Notes: generated by a model not told the origin, from the sequence alone. 64,000 nucleotides of DNA from Torymus aiolomorphi (GCA_036365515.1 CM070875.1:3569001-3633000); one strand, 5' to 3'; counted from the stretch's first letter, positions 23,933 through 38,035 are shown. Program-made: numbers and translations.

Positions 23933-26900
23933 CCCAAATAACAATAAAAAGGGTGTGCTCCTCATTTTTAAACATAGTTTTTTAATATTGTATGCTTTTG
24001 CACGTACGAATAAGCGTAAATGAATGCATGTAAAACTGTCTTATAATCACTTTCTTTTTTGATTTTTTTATAAATAAATCCGAATTTCGTTAGACATCCC
24101 GTGAATTAGTTCAAGAAAATGTATGTAGAAAAAAGAGAAATACCCAAATTAGGCCTATTTACTGTTGTTTATGTGTACCACCAAAAAATGATAATTTTTT
24201 AGGCGAGGGGCGCATCGACACAGTGTGCTTTAGTAGATCATAATTCACTTTCCATAAGAGGCACACTTACAACCAAAGTCACATTTTGTTCATCTTTTCA
24301 AGACGAGTAATTTAAGCCCCAGAAAGTTGAAAAAACACAAAATTTTGTTTTTAATCGACAAATAAAGTTTATTTTTTATTTTTACCAAAATACATCGTCG
24401 CAGAGATAATGCTATGCACTTTTTTTTAAAGGTAGGCACATTCAATCCGACAACATATTGTCGAATACTAAACAAGGGATAATAGCCTAAAATAGTTGGT
24501 AAAGCATTTATAAAAGAGTTTTTTTTTAACGATGTAATAAGGATGAAAATTTCCTAAGATACGCAGGCAAAACCTCTACTCTAAATTTAAGCCTTTTCCG
24601 ATTGCCTATTGAGCTTATCCTTGTTTAAAAGTGAGTTCTATGTAGTCGAACATGTTACTGGAAGTGGATTTTATAAATATTTGCTTGACTTAGATAGCTA
24701 AATATCTGAGAACCATAAGATATGTTACAGTACTGTATAAGTTAAAAGTTCTAGAGAATTGCTCATATATAGATATAATATACAAGAATTGTACAATACC
24801 AAGGCTTCATGAGAATTACGTACAAATGGTATTTATAGTCCCACTCCAGAGAACAATCTTCCCCCCACTACTTGGAGATTTTGAGTTTAAATTTTTTTAA
24901 AAGTCCTCTTGAATAAGAAATATCATTATTGTTGTAGCTATTGTTGCCAAATTTTTTAAATTTTTCACAGGAACAAATATTATACACATGAAAAAAAACG
25001 GGATATTCATTCACTCAAAGTATTCATTACTGGTATTTTCATTAATTTTTCTAATTTTACATTAACATAAATACATCAGTTGTAATTCACTAATCAAAAT
25101 GTACTTCGCTATCCATAGTTACGTCTCTCTTGATAAGAAAATATAACGCGAATCTGACGCGTTCAGTTATAAGGGATACACTCTAAATGCGCCTTCACTG
25201 ATGCATTATGACTTTAGAATCCGCTTCGCGGGCCAAAATTGTCCGCAGACGTATCTGCAAGACAAGTTCCATCAGAATCGTCAATTATAGTATAATAATA
25301 TATAATAAAATAATAACGCAATATTTAACACTAGAATTGTTTTTAGTTCGCATACAGGTAATTGAAAATCGACTTGGTTAGCCAAAAAAATATTTGTAGA
25401 AAATGTTATTAGAAATTTACGAAAGTATCCGATCTTACCACGTAAAAAAATGGTCAGGGTAAAACCGGATACTTTCATTATTCTTTCCAAAATGAATTTT
25501 AAGCGGTATTTGACATTCTATAGAAATAATATTATGGTATAAAAACGTTGTTTAATGAAGAAATCTTTTATTAATAATTATAAATTAACGTTTTTTTTAT
25601 AAAAAATCGCTGAAGCCATAGTTTCTTCTGACCATTTTGGCCGGGAAGACTAATATATTTAAGCATTTCTGTCTAAATAAAATCTTATTTTATCATTACA
25701 TTAAAAGAAAAGAGAAAATACGCTGCCCGGTTTTACCCTAACCTAAAGTATCCGATTGTATCCCGAAGTTCGAAAAAAAGTAATTATTAATTTTTTGCAA
25801 TTAAAAGTGAAATTAAGAAACTGAATTGCCCCTACTTATTTATTATAACATACATAAAAAGGTTATGTACACACTGAAAGAATTATGTTACTTACAGAAA
25901 GATTATACGCACTGTGACTTACGATGAACACGGTCTTGCGAGTTAAGAAATCTTTGACCTCTTCTAAAGTCAACGCGAGGCTATTTTTGACATGTCGATC
26001 GTATACAAAATAATAATAGGAAAATTCTCAAAGGGATACCATAATAGCTATTATACAGATCGCACTAATAGTAACCGAGAAATTGAGAATTCTGGTTTTG
26101 CCCTAGCATCCGGTTTTACCCCAGTTACATGTGCCGCCATGTGAAGAAACGGCATCCTCTGTGACGATCCTCAACGCTGCTTCACTCGGTGATACGATTT
26201 CCACCAATCTTGCAATGAGGTCTGTGAAAGACCCACGCACCCAGATGATCTACCTATAAACGCGGCCCGAGAGAATCTTCGAATCTACATAGCGCAACGT
26301 TACAGCATGAAAATCACGCCCTGCAATAACTATAGCAGAACTGCATCGCTCGTACCACAGCGCTCGAATTCATGGACACGAGAGAGCCTTATATGTATAA
26401 ATAACGCACCAAAGTGCGTTTTTGTTTGCGACCCTCGTAATGCCCACATTTAAATCACCACCACCAGTAATACTCATGAAACGCCGTTAATCAATTCAAA
26501 AAAATCAGGCCACAAATAAAACATATTCCCTCCTACGCACCCGCGGCCGGTACGTAAAAATTACAGGGACAATATTTTTAAATTCATCGCACCCATTCTT
26601 GACATTTTTTTCAAACCATCGCTCGGCGAGGCTGTATGCATTATTCATTCGCAGTAGTGGCCGGGCGCGCGCGTAGGGGGGCGATAAAATGAAAATATGT
26701 CGCTGGAACTATCAAAGGCGAGCGCGCGCGTGGCAGATCGTCTGAAAGCCACAAAAAAGCGCGCCGATCGTTATATGGGTGCGTGGTGGTACTGGTATAT
26801 GCAAAAATTAAGTACCACCCACCGCGTAAAATAGAAGCTGTGCACTCATGCTTTATTACGGCGACCGATTTCATAAAAACTCATATAGGGGCTATATGTA

Positions 26901-27906
26901 TATGTAGAGGTACGTATGTGAGTCGGGCGATTTCTGCCAAACGTGTCAATTTGCAATTCAATTCCGAACGAAAATAAAAGTCGATAAGCTATAGGCGTAT
27001 AAGTACGCCGGTGCTGCTGCTGCTTTTGCGCTGGGGATTTTTCACTGGGTTAACAGAAATTTGTAGGACACGAATTTGCAATTAGCAAATCACGCTAATT
27101 AAGGGGAAAGCCGTTTAATTTATCGATGAAAATTGGTAAGATTGACTATTGGATTTGTGAAAACCTATAATATTAGAAATATAATTTTACTCTATAACTT
27201 TTATTTTTTATGTCGACACTGATAAAAGAGAATATTTTTATTTAATTAATAAAGTATGAAACAAATATCCTACGACCGAGACCGGATTTGTAGTTTCCGG
27301 TTCGATGCTCTAACCACAAGTCTATTATCGCGAAAACGTCGAATGTATCATCATGTCTTCATGCCTCTCGACCGTCGACGGATACTTTGCTCGTGACAAT
27401 TATATGAAGTAACTGATTTTCATTACTGTCTATATTTTTTACTTCAGGGTCTCACCTCATTGAAATTTTCATAATAAATAATAAATCATCCCTATTCTGT
27501 CATCGATATATACTATTCTGTCTTTCTATAACTGCAATAAATCGCACTTTATCACCAGCTACAGGGACACGTATGTATAGAAGGTTACTTTTAATTGGTG
27601 ATTTTACAAAATACTAGAATTACAAATAGAATAGAATTTGGTATAATTTTACAAAATAATAAAATAATGACCATTCTGCACCTATCACCCGCAATATACA
27701 ATCTAACTTAATCAATTTCTTATCTTTCACCTTCCCACAATTGATCTAGACAAAACAAGCCACACTCTAAATCGTCACATAAAAATTACCCCTTAACCTG
27801 CCGCCCCATACAACAATCAATAAATTTTCATAAATAATTCTCTCATCAAGCTTCCACGTATACAATAACAATAAACCACCTTGACGACCCATTGCTCTAC
27901 AAAACC

Positions 27907-27933
27907 TACACACACACACACACACACACACAC
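27907..27933. repeat. (AC)n microsatellite
   Basis: Short pure AC run. Confidence 0.97.
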
Positions 27934-30900
27934 ATACCTGGATATATCCCCAATCCTCTCCCTCTCGGCATTATACGCGCAGCGCGAAATCTCGAACTCG
28001 GGCGCATAAATACTCTGCCGCTCTCCCGCACGCTTTACATAAAAACCCGCGCCATCCATGCATCAGAGCTATACCTACTGCTACTCTACTCGCTGTGCGA
28101 TCGGCGCGGTGCTGATCCAGAGGCTTGATCTCTCTCCTTCCTCCGCCCCCTCTTTCTCTATTTTTTTTTATCGACAACGGCAATTTTCTAGCGATCCGCC
28201 GTTACACACATACCAGTAGTACCGCGTACCTATATACATCCGTAGGTTTATATCTCCCGCGCGCTCTTTCTCTCCCTCGCGACTAATGCCCGGGATTTCG
28301 CCCGGTTGATTTTTGCAGAACGCAAATCCGTGAGCGCGCATTTATCGCGAGCGAGAGAGCGAGCGGGGAAAGGGAATGGAGAATGAATCCGGAAATCCAT
28401 CCAAGAGGTTTTTAGAATAGAAAATAGAATTCCGTGTCGACGCGCATTCTCTCGCGCAGGCGAGCGAGAGAGAGAGAGAGAGTGAGGAAGAGGAAAATCA
28501 CTCGTGCATTTGAAAGTTAAATGGGCCATGGATAAAATAAACACGCGGGGGAGAGAAGGCGAACTACGTACCCGGGCTATCTCTCTTCTCTCCACCCCCA
28601 TCTCCTCCTCCTCCTCCTCCTCTGCTTTTTACCAGCGGCGGCGGCGGCGGCGTCTATATGCACGCGCGCGCGTGGAAGCGAAGGAGAGAGGATCGACGAC
28701 TCCGCCGCGCCGGAATCCCATATACCTTATCTCAGCTCGCTCGCTCGGAGTATTATTCTTCCCCTTTCTCTCTCTTTTCCAGGAGTCTTTTGGATCCTCG
28801 ACAATTAGGACCACGACGCGACGCCGGCGACAAAAGGGGAAAAATCGCGCGCGGGAGCCTGGAAATGAGATAATGGATTGGTATGGCCGATCGAAGACAC
28901 GCGCTCTCCGAAAGAGAGAGGGAGAGGGAGAGTGTTAATGAGTCCTTTATGCGCGGAAGTGATCGATGCCTTTTTAGCGGCATTATTTTGGGGATGAAAA
29001 GGCGGCGGGTCGCGGCTGGAAAGTTACGCGCAACAAGCGACGCGGTCTTTCGTATACAATGCGCTCCTTTCAAAATACGGGGGTGTACACAAAGAAAAGA
29101 CCCGGCAGCAGCAGCCACGCGGCGTATTAAATTTTCAAAGTTACCGCGACGACGATGTTTGCGCAATAACGGGGTACTTGTAATAAAGCATCTTTTGAAT
29201 TGGTCCCGTGTGTGTGTGTTTGTGTGTATATGTACGCGAATATACATGTATACATATATGAGCTGAAATGAAAGTATACGCCGTTTATTAACGGAGGCGA
29301 GAGAGAGAGGGAGCCGTGTAAACTGTCCGAAAAAACAGCGGGACCGCCGATGGCTCGCAGCCGGGGAAATGCTTCCAAAAAACGGCAGAGTATAAAAAAG
29401 AAGTGGCCAGCCGCGCGTATATAGGGGGTAGGTAGGTAGTAGCATAGTGGTGTGCAGGCGTAAAAAAGTGCGAGCCATTACCATTTTGAAAACAGAAAGG
29501 GGAAGGCTAGTCGATTTTTTTATTCGGATAGGGATTATAAAAACGGGCTCGCAGTTGTTCAGAAATGAGTTGGATTATTTTCGAGATTATTTCTTCGAAA
29601 GGTATTATTGTGAAAATGTTGTTTTGGTATTAAGGTAGTATTATTTTAATATTGTTTATTTATACCTATATTAATTTAAATATCATCCAGAGGAGAAAAG
29701 TTGTATATTTTATAACGACGGAAAAAATTTATTTATTATATGAAAATTAATGAAAGATTAATGAGTGAATCCAAAAATGAAGTATGTATAATACCGCAAA
29801 ATAAAAACTCATATAAATATGCATAAAGATTCATTTACATTTTCCATTTACAATATATTTGCGCTGATTAACGACTAATTATTATTTTCCCGAATTAATT
29901 CATTATTAACGTTCCTTTTATACAAAAAAAATTGATGGTCACATAATTAATTAATGTCATTCATTAACTTCACATTATTACATTTATTAACTGCTAATAA
30001 ACACTACCAAGACAGCGAAGAACTCAAACTCTCAAAATCTTGTTTCAGCCCCGCTCATAGATATCACATTACACGAAGAGCCATCGTGTAACTCTCGCTA
30101 AATCACTCTTCTTCCTACAACTAAATCAATACCAAAAACAAATAATTACCTCTCATAGAAAAAGTAAGTCAGTAGGCCTCGCACTAATATATTAATGATG
30201 AACCCATCGCTACCCATCCACTTCCCCCACAAAAACTATCCCCACCCCCACCTTCTATCTATCAAATCACTCCCGAGCGATTCATCACATCGGCGCAAAA
30301 ATCATTCGCTTCATTATCCCATTAACATTTCAGCGCTCGCTCGCTCGCTCGCGCATCTGTCAGGCGTATATAACGACGTCTTTCTATATTTCATACGCGC
30401 TAAAAGGAACGCGACTAAATAGCTAATGGACCCCCACTTCGTCCTCGCCGTCGTCGTCGTCGTCGTATCGCGCTAAATTATTAACGAGCCTACTGCGCGC
30501 ACGCCCGCGTCTTCCGTAATCTAATCGCACCAGGATTCGTATATAATCAGAATATCCCCAGCGTGTTTGTGCATACGTATATATCCGTCGTCCTCGTTCT
30601 TAAAATATTACAAAACACCAAAATCCAGGGAATATATATATACGAGTGCGGAAGCGCGGCTCGAAAGTTTTTCATTTATATTCATGCCGCGCTGTATATA
30701 TACCTATGATCGCGCGCTATACGCGAGCTCGCACATACGCATGCATTTAAAACGAGGGTATAGTCGAAAAGCTTCACCGAAGAAATTTGGCGACCTTTCA
30801 ATGCTGACCCTCTGCGGACTGTGTATATATATATACGCGCTCTTAGCTCCATTATCCGAATTTACATTTTGTTTGTCCGTCTACTTCGACGCGCGAGCTT

Positions 30901-31647
30901 GCGCCTGCGCCTAGCTCTATATGCACGCGGACTCAAAAACAAAACAAATAGCCCCGCGTAGCAGCAGCAGCAGTAGCAGCTCCCTGGCGCTTGTTTGTTG
31001 GCCAAATATAGGAATATTACGGCCGCTAATTACATCAGGAGAAAGAGAGAGAAGGCGCCGTCTAATTTTCGGAAAAGACAACGGGGTTTTATGTGAAATT
31101 AATTAAAACGCGAGGTAGAGAGAGAGAGAGAGAAGATCGCTTTATTTATATATGCATACGAGGTACTCTTCGGGGTGAGAGAGATAGAGAGAGTCTTTTG
31201 AGAAAATTTAAATTTTTTAAAATTCAAGAGAGATTGAGCGCGCAGGCCACTGTAATTGTCTCATTTTGTTGTGCATAATCTACATGCAAAGCAACTAGGA
31301 ATCATCATACATCACCGACTCTTCGACATCATAAATACACATGGTATATTACTGCTATTCTTAATGCATACATATCTCGCAGTCTATTTGTATTTTCATC
31401 GAATCGAAAATATATAAGATTACAGAATTCACTTCCGAATGGAAAAACACTGGATTAATTCGCACCGTGCACGCGCACTTGCAGGCCCCGTGACCCATAT
31501 CTATACATAACCATATATTTATTTCTCCCCCCCCCCCGTCTTCCCTCCTCCTTCCATCCGCGGAAAGTTAAGATTAGCGAGTTACTTCCATAGTCTCACC
31601 TCGCCTCGGATCTTTTTTTAATGAGGTACTTTAGCGGCCCGCAGGTA

Positions 31648-31652
<5 letters not shown>

Positions 31653-31686
<34 letters not shown>

Positions 31687-31752
31687 CCCGTATAAAAGGC
31701 GAGGGAACTAAGAGCAAGAAGTAGCTCCTCTCTCTCTCTCTCTCTCTCTCTC
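31653..31752. repeat. (AT)n and (CT)n microsatellites
   Basis: AT run at 31653-31679 and CT run at about 31727-31752, separated by unique sequence. Confidence 0.95.
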
Positions 31753-32205
31753 CGCTATACCTATATATATACGCAGCGTAGCACGCACGCCTACGGGGAA
31801 AGAGAGTGAAGAGGTAAGGTAGGTAGCTCCGGGCAATTTCCAAATCGGATCACGTCAGTGGCAGTAAAACGGAGAGAAGAAGCGCTACCGCCCCGTCGTG
31901 TCCTCGTATAAGAGAGACAGAGAAAGAGAGTATAAGATAGAGTCGAAAAAGCAGGAAAAGGAGGAGAGGAGCCGCGCCGCGCGTGCATTAACCTAATTAT
32001 GCGCCTGTTTAACGCGAATAAACGGAGATATTGCGAGGCAGCGGCGACGGCCGTAGAGAGACAGAGAGATGATCAAAAATGCTCAGCCTTATACTGTCCG
32101 CGTTAGAAAGAGAGATAAGTCGATGGGGCGAAAGAGAAGTATTATATATATGAAGGGCATCACAAAGGATTTTTCAGCTGGCGCGAGCTCGTATTTACAC
32201 GGGGA

Positions 32206-32221
32206 GGGGGGGGGGGGGGGG
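32206..32221 (+). repeat. Poly-G run of 16
   Basis: Uninterrupted G run. Other homopolymer G or C runs are at about 1114-1126, 13757-13770 and 31508-31517. Confidence 0.95.
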
Positions 32222-33357
32222 CGAACGAAGGAGACCGCGGTGGCGGTTCCTCTTTTGTGCATGGCCGATGAAGGCGCGCGCAAGAGTTATTCATCGGCGT
32301 TGAACGAACTCTCGCGCGCTTTCTTTTCAGAATCCTTTGGTGACCGCGCCGCGGCGCGTTCGTCTTTGAATTCAAGCGCATGAGAGAGTAAGAGAGATAT
32401 CTCGTATAAGTATGCATCTTTTACATATAACAAGGAGGGACTTTCTTTCTTTATCTCTTTTTTTTCGTATTATATAATATGTAATATATATTGTGCATTA
32501 TGGGTGGTCGCGGCGAGAAGAGGAGAGCGTATGCTAATTTCTTTTTTTTTTTACAGAAAATTCACTTTCCGTATAAAATATATACATGGCAAACTTTATG
32601 CAGATCGCTCGGCGGTGGTGTGGTGAAGGAGAAGAAGAAGAAGGAGGAGGAGGAGAAGGAGAGGGAGAGAAGAAGGACGCCCTCGGGGCGCGCGCTCTCT
32701 GGACTCTATCTCTCGCTCAAAAGGGGAGAGAGAGGGACGACGACGTCGTTTTTTATGGGCGAGTGTTCCGAAATTGCTTTTGCGTTTAGCGAATGCAATT
32801 TTGACGCCTCTCGCCTCTGGTGTCGGCATCGATCCGCGGTGTGAAATTTCAGGGATCAAAAGGTATGGGAGTATGAAGCGCGTGGCTGACGCGCGTTGAC
32901 CTGTACTACTTAGGTGAGTTGAAAGATATGGATAAATGTGGCAGTTGGTATTGGCGAATTTTAATAAGTTTGTTTATTTGGGGTTTGATGGGTTTTTAAA
33001 ATTATTGGATTGATATTTTTGTAAATGACAATTTTTTAATGTTATTACAAAAAGCAGTGCACATTTTGACGGAAAGAACGTAATTTCTTATATTGACAGT
33101 TAGTATTTTTACTATTAATTAGGGAGAAAACTTGCATTATGCTAAAATATAAACATTATTGGAAAAGTATAATAGTTTCACTAAAATTTAATAAACGTTT
33201 TACTAGTTTTATTACTGGAAATGTATACATATTTTATTACAAATATATTCTAATTTTTCATGTTAATGCACAATTATCCTCTCATTAATAAAGAAAATAT
33301 TAATTTTACAATATTATAAAAAAATATGCTTTTTCAAAATTATTTTGCATTAAGTAC

Positions 33358-36235
33358 ACTGAGAAAAATTTATCATTCGGGTAAAAAGGATTTTTTTTTA
33401 GAAATCTTTTTGTTTCAAAACAGTTTTCTTTTTAAATCTAATTTTCCGATTCGAAATAATTTTTCTACAGATTCACATATCAGATGAAAAGTAAATATTT
33501 CCTTTCAACCTGGACTTTCTTTTCAAAACTATCTTCAATGAATATGGATAACTAATAAAAACTGATATATTGACCGCATGATGATTTCATCTTGTAGCAA
33601 AATGATTTTTCTTTGGAGAATAGACCGTATTAGATCCGAGTCTATTACGTTTTTACTATAATACTACTTTATTTTTGCCACAACAAGAAAACATGAAAAA
33701 GAATAAAAAACGAAAAACGAATGAGCTCTTAAAGTCAAGTAACGATATAAGTAGAGGTATGAATTTTTAAAAATCAGTTATTTCCTCTGAAACGTAAATT
33801 CATATTTTTGCAAATTTCCGTCATAGAAGCTTGATTAGTCGCGTGGTTAAGAAATTGGCTTCCCAATCCATCAATGGTCGGAGTCCGATTTCCCATCACC
33901 GCACTACCAGTACTATTTTCGAATAACGATTTTCTTCCGTATTTGTTTTCAGAAGTATGAAACTCATCATAAATAACAACACAATTCATTAGAAACTACG
34001 TCCATTATGGTACATCCTTTCCCAGTAGAAATTGTCGATCACTACTTTAAACACCAAGCTATATGTACAAATCCAATTAAAATAATCATCCCCTAATCTT
34101 ACATTATACCAGCCATCCGCACGAACCTGAAAAAGAAAAAAAATTGTCTATGCAAACTACTAAAAAGAAAAACCGCCGGCACTCCCATATCCTTATCGAA
34201 AACTTGCACAAAATGCAGACGAGCGCGCGCGCGCGCTTGCGGCCATAAAATCAGCGCGCGATCGCGCGCTAACCGAGTCATCGAGCAAATTACGCGTTAT
34301 AGAAATGTTTACCGTTAGAGCGTGACGTGTAAGTAAGTCTATACTCGCGGTGGTGGGCCCCCTCCCATCACAAAGCCGGCACGTTGCCGCCATTCTGTTA
34401 AAAACTTTCGTTATCTCGTTATATACCCGCCGCGCGGGCACCTCCGCAGATTTCCGGCGCGAAAAGAAGGGGAAAGAGAGAGAGAGAGGGAGGGAGAATC
34501 GCTCTCCTATAGGCCGAGCGCGCATGAGAGATAGCAGGCGATAAAAGTATCGTTATAATGGAATGAAGTGCAAAGCCGCAGGAGGTGGAGGAAGACGACG
34601 AGAGGAGAGTGAAAGAGGGGTATACGTACACACGGCTGGGGGACAGCAGATAAAACTGAAAAGTAGTTTTTCGATTAACCGCGCCGAGAGTCGCGCGCAA
34701 TGCTCGCATTATTCTTCTTCCTCTCTCTTTCTACCTCTCTTCGATTTGACGGCGGTTATTATAAGTATGAAAATCTGTGGTTGCGGCTAACGAGAGGAGG
34801 CTTCTTCTTTGTCCGCGCGAAGGAATTGTTTGATCGGTAAATTGCCTTTTATTCTTTTTCTATAAGAATTAAGGCGCACGGGAGAAAGGTGAAGGTGATA
34901 GCACAGCAACGTGGCGCCATCGAGCGACGGGTGTAGTATAGCGAGGTGATGAAGATTTCCGTTTTATCCGCTGATGTTGGGAGAGGCGACGGCCGCCGGA
35001 TGTTTTACACGCGGTACGTTGTTATAGCGCTTACTGCTGGAAAGTTGGTGTAGGGGTAAGTACCTGTTGCGCTGCACGACGAATTTTTTAATTGGGTGCT
35101 CGGGGCTGCAAAGAGCGTCGGTGTTTATGATCTTATGGGTTTGGAGCTGGCTTGTTAGGCGGAAAATTCTGCAGCGAAGTTAATCAGAAAGTAGTAAAAA
35201 GTACAATTTTTGGAAAATATTAGAAGCTTAATTATTTTTACAAACTTAATTTGATAAAAGGATAAGTTTTTGCTATAATTTTCTCTGCGCAGGTTCGATT
35301 TATTCGATATATCTAATGTTGATTTACAAGTAAAATTGTGATAGCTCAAGGTCGTGGATTTTATTATCTAGATAATAGGATAATAGGAGAGATGTAAATA
35401 TTAAGTATTAATAAAAAGAAGAATACAAAAGAATTATGCTGAGTAATTATGTGCAACGGAGTACTTGACGGATTAAAAAAATAATTAATTAACGGAACTA
35501 CGCGTTCGCGACTCCGCGTGTCCGCAACGAGTAATCTACACCCTCCCCACAACGAACTTTGCTGCTTAATAGCGAGCTTGGCATCCGTACCCTTTCTGCA
35601 CGAGCTATCGTCCGTTGCTCTGGACGAGGGGTAAAGTGGAGTCTCCTTCTGCCAGAGGAAAGTTTGCCTTCACTGAAAAAACGCTGGGAGAAAAATTGTA
35701 TCATAAAGCACAACCGTTGACTATAGAAAAGCTGCTTCACTCTACTCGAAGTTGATAGAGACAGTCCCCCGTTTCGGGAGAAATTTTAGACCATACGTAT
35801 ATGTAGAATCATTGCGCCAACATCAGATAGCGCAGCAGCGTCTTCAAGCAAGAGCGCTCGCGGACGAACGGCGTTCGGGCCTTTAGTGTAATTCTTCTCC
35901 CAAAACTCGCGAATCGCTTGTGCCAAAAAGGAGGGGGAGCACGTGCACTTATATAAGAAAGCAGAACATTTCAGCCACCGTTTTTTCGATGCGCACATGC
36001 GGTGTGACCTGGTCGGAGAGCGAGAGAGACCGAGCGTCGGCAAAACGCAGCTTATAGGTATAGCCGAGGCAGGACCCGAAACGCGGCGCTCTGATTGGCT
36101 GCCTCGTTCGTCATCATGCGGGGTGGAGTGGGTGTGGTGGAAAGATAACCGCCGCCCGCGTTCTGAAGAAATTTCGGAGTCGCGCGGATTCTCGGACTTG
36201 TTTGCTTTGCGCGGATGAGAAAAAGTCGGAGTTTT
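33358..36235. other. Non-coding DNA with a solo CACTGAGA-type end and a GC-rich patch
   Basis: CACTGAGAAAAATTT at 33358 resembles a MITE terminus, but no inverse partner was found. A CpG-rich patch at 35.5-36.2 kb contains the palindrome CTTATATAAG (35948-35957). No coding exon recognised. Confidence 0.45.
33834..33899 (+). repeat. Degenerate tRNA-like segment, tRNA-Gly(CCC)-like
   Basis: TTAGTCGCGTGGTTAAG resembles box A, GCTTCCCAATC an anticodon region with CCC, and GGAGTCCGATTTCC a decayed box B. Spacing is right, but stems are imperfect. Best read as an old tRNA-derived repeat. Confidence 0.45.
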
Positions 36236-36470
36236 ACACGGAGAGAAATGGTTGAGTAAAAATTACTATACTGTATTGAAACCAGGGGACAGACTCAAAT
36301 TATCAAAAAAATTACTATACTTTCTAGTAAAAATTGTTATAAATGTAGTAAAAATTACTAGAAATATAGTAATTTTTACTAGAAAGTATACTAATTTTTT
36401 TGATAATGCGAGTCTGTCCCCCGGTTTCAATACAGTATAGTAATTTTTACTCAAACATTTTTCTCCGTGT
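36236..36470. mobile_element. CACGGAGAG-type MITE with TA duplication
   Basis: Ends CACGGAGAGAAATG and CATTTTTCTCCGTG bound a 233-bp near-perfect palindrome rich in AGTAAAAATTACTA motifs. TA flanks both sides. The termini match the CACTGAGAG MITEs at one variable position, so it looks like the same broad family. It lies 17 bp from the giant hAT-like element. Confidence 0.8.
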
Positions 36471-36799
36471 ACGTATAGCGCGGGGACTAGGGTTGCCAAC
36501 CGTACGTTAATATAAAGTATTGTACGTTATTTTGGGCTAATGTACGTTAAACTTTTAAAGAAACATAACGTACGCAAATGTACGTTATTTTCAGCTTTTC
36601 TAACAAAACGTTCTCTTTCTGGTCTTAGCACGGTTGGGCGCGTGTAGTACCTCGGTATCATACATGCGAGTATTATTGTATAATACTTAGTATAATACCG
36701 TCACAAGTTTGCAACATTTTCAGAGTTCAAGGTATAATACCATACTTACTTCTTTTCCATTCCTTTTTTCTTATTTTTAGAAAAGTTTGCGCTGGCAAC

Positions 36800-37610
36800 G
36801 GAGCAACTTGGCATTTCGTAGGCGGGGGATGCGAGTTCTACGCGTATACGGGAGCGCTTCAGACGTGTATACATAGCAAAATAATTATTTAATAATTATT
36901 AACCCCAAGTAGGCAGGGGAAGCGAGTTTTACGCGTATGCGGGAGCGCGTCAGACGTGCATACAAGGCAAAGTAATTATTTAAATAATTCCTAAACCCCA
37001 AGTAAGTGGGGGATGCGAGTTCCACGCGTATATGGGAGAGCGTCAGACGTTTATACATGGTAAAATAATTATTTTAATAATTATTAACCGCAAATAGGCG
37101 GGGAAACGAGTTCTACGTGTATACAGGAGCGCGACAAACGTGTATACGTGGCAAAATAATTATTTAAATAATTCCTAACCCCAAGTAGGCGGGGGATGCG
37201 AGTTCCACGCGTATATGGGAGAGCGTCATACGTTTATACATGGCAAAATAATTATTTGAATAATTCTTAACCCCAAACAGGCGGGGGATGCGAGATCTAC
37301 GCATATTCGGGAGCGCGTCAGATGTGCATACATGGCAAAATAAAATTTTGAATAATTCTTAACCCCAAACAGGCGGGGGATGCGAGTTCTACGCGTATAC
37401 GGGAGCGCGTTAGACGTGCATACATGGCAAAATAATTATTTTAATAATTCTGAACCCTAAGCAGGTGGGGGGTGGCGAGTTCCACGCGTATACGAGAGCG
37501 CGTCAGAACTGTATACATGGCAAAATAATTATTTTAATTATTCTTTACCCCAAGCAGGCGGCGGCGCGAGTTCGACGCGTATACGAGTGCGTGTCAGACG
37601 TGTATTCAAG
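36800..37610. repeat. 92-bp minisatellite, about nine direct copies
   Basis: The core GCGGGGGATGCGAGTTCTA followed by CGCGTATACGGGAGCGCGTC and an AT-rich tail (AAAATAATTATTT) recurs with starts near 36820, 36910, 37003, 37096, 37188, 37280, 37372, 37464 and 37557. Unit length is 90-93 bp. The units are well conserved but not identical. Confidence 0.9.
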
Positions 37611-37737
37611 TCAAAAAACCACTGTTAATTGATTGGTACGTAGCTTCCTCAATCATTAATTTTCACTTCCAATATTTAAAATTTCATACTTTATTTCGTA
37701 CTGTGTAAATGTTTTAAAATCGTTTTGTACAAGTCTA

Positions 37738-38035
37738 ACAACTCGCATCTCCCGCCTACTTGGGGTTAAGAATTATTTAAGTAATTATTTTGTCATGTAT
37801 GTACGTCCGACGCGCTCCCGTATACGCGTAGAACTCGCTTCCTCCGCCTACTTGGGGTTAAGAATTATTCAAATAATTATTTTACCATGTATGCACGTCT
37901 GATGCGCTCCCGTATACGAGTCGAACTTGCATCCCCCGCCAGTTTGGGGTTAAGAATTATTCAAATAATTATTTTGCCATGAATGCACGTCTGACGCGCT
38001 CCCGTACACGCGTAGAACTCGCATCCCCGCCTACT
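37738..38035. repeat. Inverted block of the same 92-bp minisatellite, about three copies
   Basis: About 130 bp after the direct array, the same unit appears in reverse complement (CCGCCTACTTGGGGTTAAG with GACGCGCTCCCGTATACGCG). The whole 36800-38035 stretch can therefore fold back on itself. It ends exactly at the inner element boundary. Confidence 0.9.

Larger units (their letters stand above)
23940..33357. other. Non-coding DNA with GGGTAAAACCGG motifs and microsatellites
   Basis: 24-26.1 kb is AT-rich with three GGGTAAAACCGG-type motifs (25456 plus; 25729 and about 26109 minus). 26.6-33 kb is CpG-rich simple sequence (GA, CT, CGG and CGT runs). The longest frames (for example the Arg/Ser-rich one near 28.5-29.5 kb) are low-complexity. 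No gene is supported. Confidence 0.5.

Noticed and set aside
27280..27345. Further tRNA-like sequence on the minus strand
   Set aside because: Only a box A-like TTGTGGTTAGAG is fair; box B is not convincing.
28504..29484. Overlapping long frames on both strands (144 and 243 codons), rich in Arg and Ser
   Set aside because: CpG-rich low-complexity DNA is poor in stop codons. No recognisable domain, and both strands are open over the same stretch.
33358..33372. Complete CACTGAGA-type MITE starting here
   Set aside because: Only one end is recognisable; no inverse end was found within about 1 kb.
36800..38035. CRISPR-like array
   Set aside because: Units of 92 bp are contiguous with no variable spacers, and this is a eukaryotic genome with spliced genes.
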